From positions 1 to 64,000 of the forward strand of contig NZ_LHZC01000044.1 of the NCBI RefSeq assembly GCF_001580615.1: a stretch of DNA of 64,000 nucleotides, in the 5' to 3' direction. The notes beneath the pieces are model-generated. The model did not search any database. It saw only the letters and a program-made list of their open reading frames with translations, and had not been told where the DNA came from. Positions 8,677 through 17,198 of this stretch are shown piece by piece; within the stretch, counting starts at the first letter, position 1; each line of letters starts with the position of its first letter. Origin of the DNA: Acetobacter malorum (GTDB lineage Bacteria > Pseudomonadota > Alphaproteobacteria > Acetobacterales > Acetobacteraceae). Both the position numbers and the translations under genes were made by a program.

Positions 8677-9939
8677 TCAGATTTTCTGTTCCGCATTATA
8701 CGCCAGAAGCGGCTCAATCGGGAAACGGATCAGGTGGTAGGGCGGCTTTCTTTTGTCCTGCCCACCGTTAAAGCTGGCCAGACGGTTCCACTGCCCCAAG
8801 GTGCAATAGATATGCGTTTTGGTGCAGAAAATTCCATCAGGCGAGAGAATACGCGGGTCATGCACCATCAAGTCAAATGAGCCATCCGTATTACGCCGCA
8901 AAATACAGTCCTGCTCAAAATTGGTTGTGTAAATCCGCCCCTGTGTGTCGGTCGCCAGTCCGTCGGCTGTGCCTTTTTCCCCTTCATCCTTGACGGCTGC
9001 CGCCAGCGCGACCTCGCTCACAGTCGGATCGGCCAACAAAGCGGTGGGCAGGCTATAAAGGCGACGGCTGGTCAAAGGCGCATAAAACAGGCGGTCACTG
9101 TTCGGGCTCAGGGTAACGCCATCCGCCCCACCCACCACAAAGCGAGGGGGCTTGCCCGGCGTGTAAACCAGCGGCACCCCTTCCACCACAGCCATGAAGC
9201 CCGGCTCAGCCCGAGTGGAGGGATGGGTGGCCAGCACACGGCGCTGACGCCCTGAGGCAATATCCACCACCACCAGCGCAGGACTGTGCCCAAAGGAACT
9301 ATCGGTCACATAGGCCGTGCCCGCCTTTCCGTGCGTCAGGTCCACGCGCAAATCATTCATATGACTGTCTGGCAGCAGAGCAGGGGTGGTAAGCACAATT
9401 TTATGCATCAGCCGGTTGGTTTGCGGATCAAAGCAGACCAGTTTCGCCGCTCCCGGCTGCAAGGGCTGGCCTGCCAGTTTACCATCATCAATCGCCCAGA
9501 CCCGGCCTTGCGTATCCATCGTCATGCCATGAATGGACATCAACCGGTCGGCCGGGGCAGCCGCTGAGGGGAGACTGAATTCAGCGCTTGGCCAGGGCAC
9601 AACACGCCCTTGCACCAGTTCCCCCAACGTTGCCCCTTTATGGTTCACCGCATGGCGGGGAAAGCCCACAAAAATACGCCCGGTGTCCGTCACCACCACG
9701 CCGGACGGGCCCGGCCCATAAAAATCCGCGACAATTTCAAAGGACCCGGCGGATTCATAACCCTGATCACCATTCACGCCCGTTGTGGGTGTACCGCCCC
9801 CATGCTCTCCCTCCTGCGCGGCACGCGCCGCAGATGGTCGGAGCAGGCCTGCCGCAACAGGGAGGGCGCAGCCACCCAGCATCACAGACTGTAAAAGCCG
9901 CCTGCGTCTGAGAGTGCGTTCCTTACTCTGTCCCGCCAT
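8677..9939 (-). CDS. Tat-exported Yellow / major-royal-jelly family protein
   Basis: Member of the MRJP/Yellow family (six-bladed beta-propeller, PF03022 type), bacterial members of which are often named L-dopachrome tautomerase-related. Evidence: an N-terminal twin-arginine signal (RRRRLLQSVMLGG, hydrophobic stretch, SAARAA cleavage region), then family-like segments for a DTQGRVWAIDDG strand, LRVDL, YVTDSSFGHSPALVVVD, DGVTLSPNSDRLFYAPLTSRRLYSLPT and SPDGIFCTKTHIYCT. With ATG 9939 it has 420 residues. An alternative ATG at 10089 has AGGAG ten bases upstream, but the added 50 residues are Ser-rich with atypical codons. It may act periplasmically on a small molecule. No substrate can be read from the sequence. 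Confidence 0.72.
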   Translation of the reverse strand: MAGQSKERTLRRRRLLQSVMLGGCALPVAAGLLRPSAARAAQEGEHGGGTPTTGVNGDQGYESAGSFEIVADFYGPGPSGVVVTDTGRIFVGFPRHAVNHKGATLGELVQGRVVPWPSAEFSLPSAAAPADRLMSIHGMTMDTQGRVWAIDDGKLAGQPLQPGAAKLVCFDPQTNRLMHKIVLTTPALLPDSHMNDLRVDLTHGKAGTAYVTDSSFGHSPALVVVDIASGRQRRVLATHPSTRAEPGFMAVVEGVPLVYTPGKPPRFVVGGADGVTLSPNSDRLFYAPLTSRRLYSLPTALLADPTVSEVALAAAVKDEGEKGTADGLATDTQGRIYTTNFEQDCILRRNTDGSFDLMVHDPRILSPDGIFCTKTHIYCTLGQWNRLASFNGGQDKRKPPYHLIRFPIEPLLAYNAEQKI

Positions 9940-10319
9940 TTCAGAATCTTCTGCCCGCTCCAACCCCGCGCTCCTTCCACGGCTTTGCCCTCCTCCCACA
10001 GCGCTTTGTGCGTCACGCATCACGCTACGGATCGAAGGCACCGAAGGAGAAGAGGAAAGCGAAGGGCCAGAAAACGGGCGAGACGTCATGGAAGCATCAC
10101 TCCTGCTTGAAGGGTGGTCCACGCTCTCACGCACGCCCCAGCCAGACAACCCCGCCTTCGGCCCACACTCATCACAAACCCGAGGACGAGCACTCCCCGG
10201 CAACAGAACACAAAAAAGGCGGCGCCGTTTCCGACACCGCCTTTTTCGAGGCTTGCTTTAACACTTTTCCATCAGGCGAGGCGGTCCAGAAGGCCGCCCC
10301 GTCTTCAGGTCCAGAGGTC
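9940..10319. other. Spacer between the Yellow-family gene and rpsA
   Basis: About 380 bases. It contains the rpsA terminator at 10212-10246 and a possible N-terminal extension of the Yellow-family gene (ATG 10089 or the start of the open frame at 10203). I see no other gene here. Confidence 0.5.
10212..10246 (-). terminator. Rho-independent terminator after rpsA
   Basis: GC-rich stem (GGCGG/CCGCC extended by A-T pairs) with a T6 run on the minus strand, about 75 bases after the rpsA stop. Confidence 0.8.
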
Positions 10320-12032
10320 TTAGCTATCCGTGTTACGACGACGAATTGCCGCACCCAGAATATCACCGAGAGACGCACCGCTGTCGGATGAGCCGTATTC
10401 GTTGATAGCCTGCTTGTCTTCTTCAACTTCGCGACCTTTGATGGTCAGCGCGAGCTTACGAGCGGCACGGTCAACAGAGACCACCTTCGCATCAACGCGT
10501 TCACCAACCGCAAAGCGTTCCGGACGCTGCTCAGCCTTATCACGGGCCAGTTCAGCACGGCGGATGAAGCCGGTCAGAACGTCGTCAACCTTCACTTCAA
10601 TCCCGTTGGACTGAACTGCGGTGACGGTGCAGGTCACGATGGCACCTTTCTGAACGCTCGTCAGAACGTCAGCTGCCGGGTCTTCCTGAAGCTGCTTGAT
10701 ACCGAGAGAGATACGCTCTTTCTCGACATCCACGTCCAGAACCTTGGCTTTGACAACCTGGCCCTTTTCGTAGTGCTTCATGGCTTCTTCGCCGGTTTCG
10801 TCCCAGGACAGGTCGGACATGTGAACCATGCCGTCGATGTCTGCAGACAGACCAACAAACAGACCGAACTCGGTGATGTTGCGGATTTCGCCTTCTACGG
10901 TGGAGCCAATCTTGTGCTCTTCCGCAAACTGCTCCCACGGGTTGCGCTGAACCTGCTTGAGGCCCAGGGAGATGCGGCGCTTCGCGCTGTCCACATCCAG
11001 AACCATCACGTCGACTTCCTGAGAAGTAGCAACGATCTTGCCCGGATGGACGTTTTTCTTCGTCCAGGACATTTCGGAAACGTGCACCAGACCTTCAACG
11101 CCCGGCTCCAGCTCAACAAATGCGCCGTAATCGGTGATGTTGGTCACGCGGCCCGTGTAACGTGCACCCGGCGGGTACTTCAGGGCAACATTTTCCCACG
11201 GATCAGCTTCAAGCTGCTTCATGCCCAGGGAGATGCGCTGCGTATCCGGGTTGAAGCGGATAACCTGCACGCGTACCGGCTGGCCGATCTGCAGAGCTTC
11301 GGACGGGTGGTTGATGCGCTTCCATGCGATGTCGGTCACATGCAGCAGGCCGTCAACGCCGCCGAGGTCAACGAACGCACCGTAATCGGTGATGTTCTTC
11401 ACAACGCCGTCCAGGATCATGCCTTCAGTCAGGCCCTGGATCAGTTCGCTGCGCTGTTCTGCGCGGGTTTCTTCCAGAACGGCACGACGGGACACAACGA
11501 TGTTGCCACGTGCACGGTCCATTTTCAGGATCTGGAACGGCTGCGGAACACCCATCAGCGGGCTGACGTCACGCACGGGGCGGATATCAACCTGGCTGCC
11601 GGGCAGGAACGCCATGGCGCCACCCAGATCAACCGTGAAGCCACCTTTAACGCGGCCATAGATGGTGCCGTTGACGCGCTGGTTTGCTTCGAACGCTTTT
11701 TCAAGGTTCGTCCAGGCTTCTTCACGGCGGGCTTTTTCACGAGAGAGCACGATGCTGCCGTCACGGTCTTCGTAACGCTCAACATACAGCTCAACAACGT
11801 CACCCGGTTTGACATCGGGTGTGACACCCTGAGGAGCAAATTCGCGCAGGGAAACGCGGCCTTCGCTCTTCAGACCAACATCGACAATCGCGAATTCGTC
11901 GGTCAGGCGGACAATGCGCCCACGCACAACGGACCCGTCAAAGCCGGTATCGCGGCCGAGGGTCTCGTCAAGAAGGGAAGCAAAATCTTCGCCACGGAAA
12001 TGATCCGTGGCCGGGGTTGCGGCTGAAGCCAT
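10320..12032 (-). CDS. rpsA: 30S ribosomal protein S1
   Basis: S1 binds mRNA leaders and brings them to the 30S subunit. The 570-residue protein contains six S1 RNA-binding repeats, visible as recurring GxVxxITDYGAFVxL / GLVHVSEMSW / RISLGxKQ motifs, the full bacterial number. I chose ATG 12032 (MASAATPATDHF) because family members start at this point. ATG 12053 is possible and adds seven residues. The leader lacks a strong Shine-Dalgarno sequence, as in many rpsA genes. It is the last gene of the conserved aroA-cmk-rpsA cluster, separated from cmk by 280 bases, and probably also has its own promoter. Confidence 0.95.
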   Translation of the reverse strand: MASAATPATDHFRGEDFASLLDETLGRDTGFDGSVVRGRIVRLTDEFAIVDVGLKSEGRVSLREFAPQGVTPDVKPGDVVELYVERYEDRDGSIVLSREKARREEAWTNLEKAFEANQRVNGTIYGRVKGGFTVDLGGAMAFLPGSQVDIRPVRDVSPLMGVPQPFQILKMDRARGNIVVSRRAVLEETRAEQRSELIQGLTEGMILDGVVKNITDYGAFVDLGGVDGLLHVTDIAWKRINHPSEALQIGQPVRVQVIRFNPDTQRISLGMKQLEADPWENVALKYPPGARYTGRVTNITDYGAFVELEPGVEGLVHVSEMSWTKKNVHPGKIVATSQEVDVMVLDVDSAKRRISLGLKQVQRNPWEQFAEEHKIGSTVEGEIRNITEFGLFVGLSADIDGMVHMSDLSWDETGEEAMKHYEKGQVVKAKVLDVDVEKERISLGIKQLQEDPAADVLTSVQKGAIVTCTVTAVQSNGIEVKVDDVLTGFIRRAELARDKAEQRPERFAVGERVDAKVVSVDRAARKLALTIKGREVEEDKQAINEYGSSDSGASLGDILGAAIRRRNTDS

Positions 12033-12312
12033 GTGTAACTGTAAATCCTGCATCGGCCCGAAAAAAGAAGCCGACACTTCCTGCGCACCGCCTGCCGGCA
12101 GCACGACTTGCCGCGGAAAAGGGAACGGACCCTCTGGCCCGTCTGGTTCCGGCGACCCTGACTGAAAAGGAAACCTGCTGTAAACAACAGGCATCTGAGG
12201 GCAGAGACACCCACCACCGGCGGCTTGTCAACACAATCCGGCGGATTTTGATGGGGGGTGACGGTAAAATTATTGATTTCGCGAGAACTTCTTTAACGCA
12301 CCCCGCCAGAGC
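12033..12312 (-). promoter_or_regulatory. rpsA leader and candidate promoter
   Basis: The 280 bases upstream of rpsA hold a perfect minus-strand TTGACA (12231-12226). The hexamer 17 bases further on is GTCTCT, a poor -10, so the promoter call is tentative. If it is used, the leader would be about 160 nucleotides long and rich in short inverted segments, which would suit S1 autoregulation. Confidence 0.35.
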
Positions 12313-12966
12313 TCAGCTTGCGTGTGTGCCGAGTCGCTCCCGCACAACCCGCAGTGCTTCGGCCAGAACGGCATCCGCGCTGAGTGTGTCGGTCTCAATC
12401 ACAACCGCATCTGCGGCCACCTGCATGGGGGCCGTCTCGCGCCCGGCGTCTGCGGCGTCCCGCGCCTGCAGGGCTGCTGTCATCTCGGCAAGACGCGCCG
12501 TAGCACCGTCTGCCTTTGGGTCTTCCCCCAACTGCACAAAGCGGCGGAGCGCCCGCGTGGCCGGAGAGGCCGTGATGAACAGTTTGACGTCCGCATCCGG
12601 GAAAATGGCCGTGCCAATATCCCGGCCATCCAGCACCCCGCCCCGGGCCTGCGCAAACCGCCGCTGCGTTTCCACCAGCGCGCTGCGCACTGCGGGCTGG
12701 GACGCGACCTGACTGGCGGCGCGGGCCACTTCCTGCGTGCGCAGATCTTTGCGCTGGGTATCTTCCACCTTCAGCGTGCGGGCAAACTTTTCCGCCGGAG
12801 CCGCCGGGTCCTGCCCGGCATCAAGCACCAGACGCCCCACAGCCCGGTAGAGCAGGCCTGTATCCAGATAAGGCAGGTTCAGTTCTGCTGCCAGACGCTT
12901 GGCCAGCGTGCCTTTGCCTGCCGCCGCCGGGCCATCAACAGCAAGAACCGGGCCGCCGCGCATCAT
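12313..12966 (-). CDS. cmk: Cytidylate kinase
   Basis: Phosphorylates CMP and dCMP with ATP. The 217-residue protein has the P-loop VDGPAAAGKGTLAKRLA, the LPYLDTGLLYRAV CMP-binding segment and DGRDIGTAIFPDADVKLFITAS, all diagnostic. Its ATG overlaps the aroA stop (ATGA), indicating translational coupling. A second ATG directly follows the first (12963), so the start may be one codon later. Confidence 0.95.
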   Translation of the reverse strand: MMRGGPVLAVDGPAAAGKGTLAKRLAAELNLPYLDTGLLYRAVGRLVLDAGQDPAAPAEKFARTLKVEDTQRKDLRTQEVARAASQVASQPAVRSALVETQRRFAQARGGVLDGRDIGTAIFPDADVKLFITASPATRALRRFVQLGEDPKADGATARLAEMTAALQARDAADAGRETAPMQVAADAVVIETDTLSADAVLAEALRVVRERLGTHAS

Positions 12967-14318
12967 GCTGAAAACCCTGCACCAAGGCTGTTCATCAGCG
13001 TGAAATAGCCGGGGAAGCTGGTATCAATAAACGCGGTATCATCAATATCCACCGGCTTTTCCGTCACCAGCCCCAGCACGGATGCGCTCATGGCCAGACG
13101 ATGGTCCATATGGGTTTCCACCAGGCCGCCGCCGGGAATATGGCCGCCAGTGCCATGGATAATCAGGTCATCGCCATCAATGCGGGTGCGCACGCCGTTA
13201 TTTTCCAGCAGCGCTACGGTAGAGGCCAGACGGTCGCTTTCCTTCACCCGCAATTCTTCCAGCCCACGCAGGCGGGAAATGCCTGTAGCATACGCCGCAG
13301 CCACGGCCAGAATGGGGTATTCATCAATCATGGACGGCGCACGGTCAGCCGGAACATCCACAGCCTGAAGTGATGAGGCCCGCACATGCAGGTCACCCAC
13401 CGGCTCGCCACCCTCGGTGCGCTCATCCAGAATATCCAGACGCCCGCCCATTTCCCGCAGGGTGGTGAACAGGCCGGTGCGCAGCAGGTTCAGCCCCACA
13501 TTGGAAATCACTACATCAGACCCCGGCACCAGCAGGGCCGCCACCAGCACAAACGCGGCAGAAGACGGGTCACCCGGCACCGTCACATCCCGCGCCACCA
13601 GACGCGGCTTGCCTTCCAGCCGGATAATCCGCCCACCGTCCGGCGTTTCGTCCACTGTGACGTGCGCGCCAAAGTGCCGCAGCATGTTTTCCGTATGGTC
13701 ACGGGTCGGCACAGGCTCTTCCACCTGCGTCACGCCCTCGGCATTCAGGCCCGCCAGCAGAACAGCGGATTTCACCTGCGCAGATGCCACCGGCAAACGG
13801 TAGGACAGCGGAGCCGGCTGTGCGTTGCCCTGAATGGCCAGCGGCAAACGGCCGCCTTCCCGCGCAAGGAACGTGGCCCCTGTGCCTGCCAGCGGGTCCA
13901 TGACGCGCTTCATCGGGCGGCGGCGCAGGCTGGCATCCCCGGTCATGACGGACATAATGCCGTGGCTAGCCAGCAGGCCGGACAGCAGACGCGCCGCCGT
14001 GCCGGAATTGCCCATATCCAGCACATCGGCTGGTTCCTGCAATTCACCCAGACCGCAGCCATGCACATGCCAGCGGCCATCATCTTCCCGGGAGATTTTT
14101 GCGCCCAGTGCCCGCATGGCGGCGGCCGTGCGCAGCACATCCTCACCTTCCAGCAGGCCCACAATGCGCGTCTCACCTTTGGCGAGTGCGGCAAACATCA
14201 GGGCGCGGTGGCTGATGGATTTGTCGCCCGGCACGGCAATTTTGCCGTTGAGGGACGAGGCCGGGCGGGAAACACGCAGAGCGCTGGAGGGGGAAGCAGA
14301 AGGCTGTGTCATGGTCAT
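12963..14318 (-). CDS. aroA: 3-phosphoshikimate 1-carboxyvinyltransferase (EPSP synthase), class II-like
   Basis: Joins phosphoenolpyruvate to shikimate-3-phosphate in aromatic amino acid synthesis. The roughly 451-residue protein contains GDKSISHRALMFAALAKGETRI, DASLRRRPMKRVMDPL, VASAQVKSAVLLAGLN and LEELRVKESDRL, closest by eye to the class II (Agrobacterium CP4-type) sequences. In the conserved GNxxT loop it has Gly106 (GNSGTAARLL), where the glyphosate-insensitive CP4 enzyme has Ala. Starts at 14318 and 14312 are both possible. The cluster continues into cmk by a 4-base overlap. Confidence 0.94.
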   Translation of the reverse strand: MTMTQPSASPSSALRVSRPASSLNGKIAVPGDKSISHRALMFAALAKGETRIVGLLEGEDVLRTAAAMRALGAKISREDDGRWHVHGCGLGELQEPADVLDMGNSGTAARLLSGLLASHGIMSVMTGDASLRRRPMKRVMDPLAGTGATFLAREGGRLPLAIQGNAQPAPLSYRLPVASAQVKSAVLLAGLNAEGVTQVEEPVPTRDHTENMLRHFGAHVTVDETPDGGRIIRLEGKPRLVARDVTVPGDPSSAAFVLVAALLVPGSDVVISNVGLNLLRTGLFTTLREMGGRLDILDERTEGGEPVGDLHVRASSLQAVDVPADRAPSMIDEYPILAVAAAYATGISRLRGLEELRVKESDRLASTVALLENNGVRTRIDGDDLIIHGTGGHIPGGGLVETHMDHRLAMSASVLGLVTEKPVDIDDTAFIDTSFPGYFTLMNSLGAGFSA

Positions 14319-14554
14319 TTCATTCCGGCTTGTCCTGCCGTAAGTCAATCCGGCACGCGGGAAAACGGCGTCTTTTTTGCGTAAAAATATGCGTAACCGG
14401 TGCTTCAGGGTTTGACAGGACACCTGTGCAATGGCATGTGGCCTCGCCTTAATACGTCTGGATCGTTTTCCTTCCGCGCCGCGGTTTGAGGGGAATCGTC
14501 CTTTTCCGGGACACGCTTTGTCCCAATGTCTGACCAGGATCGACAGGTAGCAAG

Positions 14555-14884
14555 ATGTCCCAGCCCGATCTCGGCACCAAACGCGTCTGCGTGTCCTGCG
14601 GTGCCCGCTTCTATGACCTGCACAGGTCTCCCGCCGTTTGCCCGAAATGTGGCACGGAACAGCCGGAACTCGTCTCCCGCCTGCGTCGCAGCTCGGATAG
14701 TCTGACACCGCATGCAGACACGCCGGCTCCGGCCAAGAAAGAAGATGAAGATATCGATATCGACTCAGATGCCGATACCGATACCGATGATGTGATGGAA
14801 GACACGTCCGATCTGGACGATGATGATGATGACATCAGCTCTGACATCGACGTCAGCACGGATTCGGACGAACACGATTCCTGA
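14555..14884 (+). CDS. FYDLN acid-domain zinc-ribbon protein
   Basis: Belongs to the TIGR02300-type family of small alphaproteobacterial proteins named after the FYDLN motif (here FYDLH). The 109-residue product has a zinc ribbon made of CVSC and CPKC pairs in the first 35 residues, then a highly acidic Asp/Ser/Thr tail of about 50 residues. It is divergent from aroA, the usual position of this family. Function is unknown; a nucleic-acid or protein-binding role is only a guess. A strong terminator follows it. Confidence 0.85.
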   Translation: MSQPDLGTKRVCVSCGARFYDLHRSPAVCPKCGTEQPELVSRLRRSSDSLTPHADTPAPAKKEDEDIDIDSDADTDTDDVMEDTSDLDDDDDDISSDIDVSTDSDEHDS

Positions 14885-14954
14885 TTGGCCTCAGGGCGCC
14901 GGGGAGTCCCCGGCCCCTGCTCAGCCAGACATCACGGTATCGTGATGTGCCTTT

Positions 14955-14982
14955 AAAAGCCCGCTTTTGCCGGGCTTTTTTT
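14955..14982 (+). terminator. Terminator after the FYDLN gene
   Basis: Stem AAAAGCCCG / CGGGCTTTT with a 7-base loop and a continuing T-run on the plus strand. It also lies just past the 3' end of the convergent folB gene. Confidence 0.88.
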
Positions 14983-14993
14983 GTGCCCGGGTT

Positions 14994-15386
14994 TTACGCG
15001 CGGCGTTCTATTTCCACGCCAACTGCTTCAATTTCTTCAAACACATCCAGCTTTTCAATCAGCACACGCACCACGCGCACACGGGTATCCGCCAGTACGC
15101 CTGCGGCGATGCGCTCAGCCAGTGTTTCCACCAGCTGCACATGCCCTTCCTGCACAATACGACGCACCAGCAACACGACGTCTTCGTAAGAAACCGTGCG
15201 GCTCAGATCGTCCGCGCCAACTTCCAGATCATTCCTGTCCACCACACCGAAGGAGACGGACACGCGAATACGCTGCGTCACCCCCTGCTCGTGCGGGAAC
15301 ACGCCGATATGGGCATCGAGCACCATGTTTTTCAAAAACAGGTGGCGCAACGGCGGCTGGTCCGCCCAGGGAGCAAAAATTGTCAT
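14994..15386 (-). CDS. folB: Dihydroneopterin aldolase
   Basis: Converts 7,8-dihydroneopterin to 6-hydroxymethyl-dihydropterin in folate synthesis. The 130-residue protein has LKNMVLDAHIGVFPHEQG, SYEDVV and QLVETLAERIAAGVL, matching FolB (catalytic Glu in the IGVFPHEQ region and the conserved Tyr of SYEDV). ATG 15386 is used; longer frames upstream overlap the preceding SDR gene. It follows the SDR stop by 5 bases, so the pair is probably one operon with recR. Confidence 0.9.
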   Translation of the reverse strand: MTIFAPWADQPPLRHLFLKNMVLDAHIGVFPHEQGVTQRIRVSVSFGVVDRNDLEVGADDLSRTVSYEDVVLLVRRIVQEGHVQLVETLAERIAAGVLADTRVRVVRVLIEKLDVFEEIEAVGVEIERRA

Positions 15387-15391
15387 GTGTC

Positions 15392-16219
15392 CTATTCTTC
15401 CAGCACCGCACCGGGCGGGAGCGCGGGTGACCATTGCAGATGCTGCCCGCCGTCCAGCGCCAGCATCTGGCCGGTAACAGATGGCAGGGCCAGCAGGGCC
15501 AGCGTCGCGCGCGCCACTTCCTCCGGTGAGGTCCCATGCCCCAGCGGCACCGAGGCGCATTGCTTTGCAAACTGTTCTTCCGTCTGGCGCGGGCTCGGCA
15601 GCGCCGGGCCGGGCCCTACGGCATTCACCCGGATTTTTTTAGGCGCCAAGGCCAGCGCCATGGTCTGCGTCAGCGTCCACAAGGCGCTTTTGGAGACGGT
15701 ATAGCTGATGAAGTGCGGTGTGAGAGACCACACACGCTCATCCAGCATGTTCAGAATCATCCCCTCCGCCTGAGCCGGAAGGGCTTTGGCAAAGGCCTGC
15801 ATCAGCACGAACGGAGCGCGCAGGTTAGGCTTCATATGCCCCACCCAGCTCTCCCGCGTGGTATTGTCCCACTCATCGCGCTCAAAGGTGGAGGCGTTAT
15901 TCACCAACACACCCAGCGGGCCGCCCAGAGCCTCCATGGCACCGGGGATCAGCGGGGTCACCTCTTCCTCCCGCGCCAGATCGCCCTGCAGCAGGCAGCC
16001 TTTGCGCCCAAGGGCCTCAACAGCTTTCAGCGTTTCTTCCGCCCCGTCCCGGTCTCCCCGGTAATGGATGGCGACATCAAACCCAGCCTCAGCCAGAGCC
16101 AGCACAATGGCCCGCCCCAGACGCGCCTTGCCGCCGGTCACCAAAGCGCGGCGCGGTATGTTGGGGGAAATAGGAAAAATGCTCAGCGGCACAGAGGCAT
16201 TGGACTCAGGCACGTTCAT
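15392..16219 (-). CDS. SDR-family pteridine reductase-like protein (FolM/PTR1 type)
   Basis: Short-chain dehydrogenase of 275 residues. The cofactor motif is TGGKARLG. The TGxxxRxG form with Arg is typical of FolM and PTR1 pteridine reductases rather than the common TGxxxGxG. It also has NNAS and the catalytic YTVSK. Direct linkage to folB supports a role in reducing dihydromonapterin or dihydrofolate. Its ATG overlaps the recR stop by 4 bases. The specific substrate is inferred from the motif and neighbourhood. Confidence 0.78.
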   Translation of the reverse strand: MNVPESNASVPLSIFPISPNIPRRALVTGGKARLGRAIVLALAEAGFDVAIHYRGDRDGAEETLKAVEALGRKGCLLQGDLAREEEVTPLIPGAMEALGGPLGVLVNNASTFERDEWDNTTRESWVGHMKPNLRAPFVLMQAFAKALPAQAEGMILNMLDERVWSLTPHFISYTVSKSALWTLTQTMALALAPKKIRVNAVGPGPALPSPRQTEEQFAKQCASVPLGHGTSPEEVARATLALLALPSVTGQMLALDGGQHLQWSPALPPGAVLEE

Positions 16220-16812
16220 GCAGGCCTCCGTGCGCCAAGGGCTGCGGCCAGAGTGCCGTCATCCAGCACGTCCAGCGCGCCGCCCACGGGCATACCCTGC
16301 GCTACGCGACTTACGGTCACGCCCTCGTAAAAAGCCAGTTTATCCATCAGCCAGTGCATGGTTGTCGCTCCCTCTACTGTCGCGCCAAGGGCGAGAATGA
16401 CTTCCCGCACACTGCCCTGCTCCAGCCGCTCCAGCAGCGGGCTGATGTTCAGATCTTCCGGGCCTATCCCGGCCAGAGGGGAAAGCGTGCCCCCCAGCAC
16501 CTGATACACGCCACGGTGCACCCCCGCGCGCTCCAGCGCCCAGAGGTCTCCCACCGTTTCCACCACGCACACCACGCTCGGGTCCCGCAAGGGATCAGTG
16601 CAGATATGGCAGGGATCAACCGTGTCCAGATTACCGCAGGTGGAACAGGTTTTTACGGCATCCCCCGCACGCTCCAGCGCACGGGCCAGCGGCACGAGGC
16701 GTGCCTGCGGGTCACGCAGCAGAAACAGGGCAATACGGCGGGCAGAGCGCGGGCCAAAGCCCGGCAACCGCCCCAAAAGCCTGATCAGCTGCTCTATTTC
16801 ATGCCCGCCCAT
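16216..16812 (-). CDS. recR: Recombination protein RecR
   Basis: RecR works with RecF/RecO in loading RecA at gaps. The 198-residue protein has the N-terminal helix-hairpin-helix (LGRLPGFGPRSARRIAL), the C4 zinc finger (CSTCGNLDTVDPCHIC) and a Toprim domain (VVETVGDLWALE). The length matches the family exactly. It lies downstream of ybaB and dnaX, the classical order. Confidence 0.95.
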   Translation of the reverse strand: MGGHEIEQLIRLLGRLPGFGPRSARRIALFLLRDPQARLVPLARALERAGDAVKTCSTCGNLDTVDPCHICTDPLRDPSVVCVVETVGDLWALERAGVHRGVYQVLGGTLSPLAGIGPEDLNISPLLERLEQGSVREVILALGATVEGATTMHWLMDKLAFYEGVTVSRVAQGMPVGGALDVLDDGTLAAALGARRPA

Positions 16813-16828
16813 GCCGCGCTCCGTCTGG

Positions 16829-17152
16829 TCAGAACGGCAGTTTCATACCAGCCGGCAGGTTCAGGCCGCCGGTGACTTTCTGCATTTCTTCCGCAGCTGT
16901 TGCGTCCAGCTTGGTGCGGGCATCAGCGCAGGCTGCCATAATCAGGTCCTGCAGCATTTCCATTTCTGCCGGGTCAGCCAGCTTGGGGTCGATCTGGATG
17001 GAGCGCATGTCGCCCTTGCCGCTCAGCACAACCTTCACCATACCCGCACCTGCGGAGCCTTCAATGTTCATGGCTTCCAGCGAGCTCTGCATGGCTTCCA
17101 TTTTGGCCTGCATCTGAGTGGCCTGCTTCATCAGTCCGGCAAGATTTTTCAC
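16829..17152 (-). CDS. YbaB/EbfC nucleoid-associated protein
   Basis: Small DNA-binding protein of the YbaB/EbfC family, 107 residues from GTG 17152 (start [18 protein letters not shown]). I prefer this GTG to ATG 17176 because AGGAGA lies about four bases upstream of it and the conserved family start coincides. It has the alternating Met/Gln-rich N-terminal helix and the [17 protein letters not shown] beta-strand region. It lies between dnaX and recR, the standard context. Confidence 0.9.
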   Translation of the reverse strand: MKNLAGLMKQATQMQAKMEAMQSSLEAMNIEGSAGAGMVKVVLSGKGDMRSIQIDPKLADPAEMEMLQDLIMAACADARTKLDATAAEEMQKVTGGLNLPAGMKLPF

Positions 17153-17198
17153 AGCATCTCTCCTATCTGGCTGCACCAGTGCAGCCTGTTTGTTCGGT

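Noticed and set aside
10773-12026. Long open frame of 417 codons on the plus strand
   Set aside because: Antisense to rpsA, has no ribosome binding site or family features, and is explained by codon bias of the S1 repeats.
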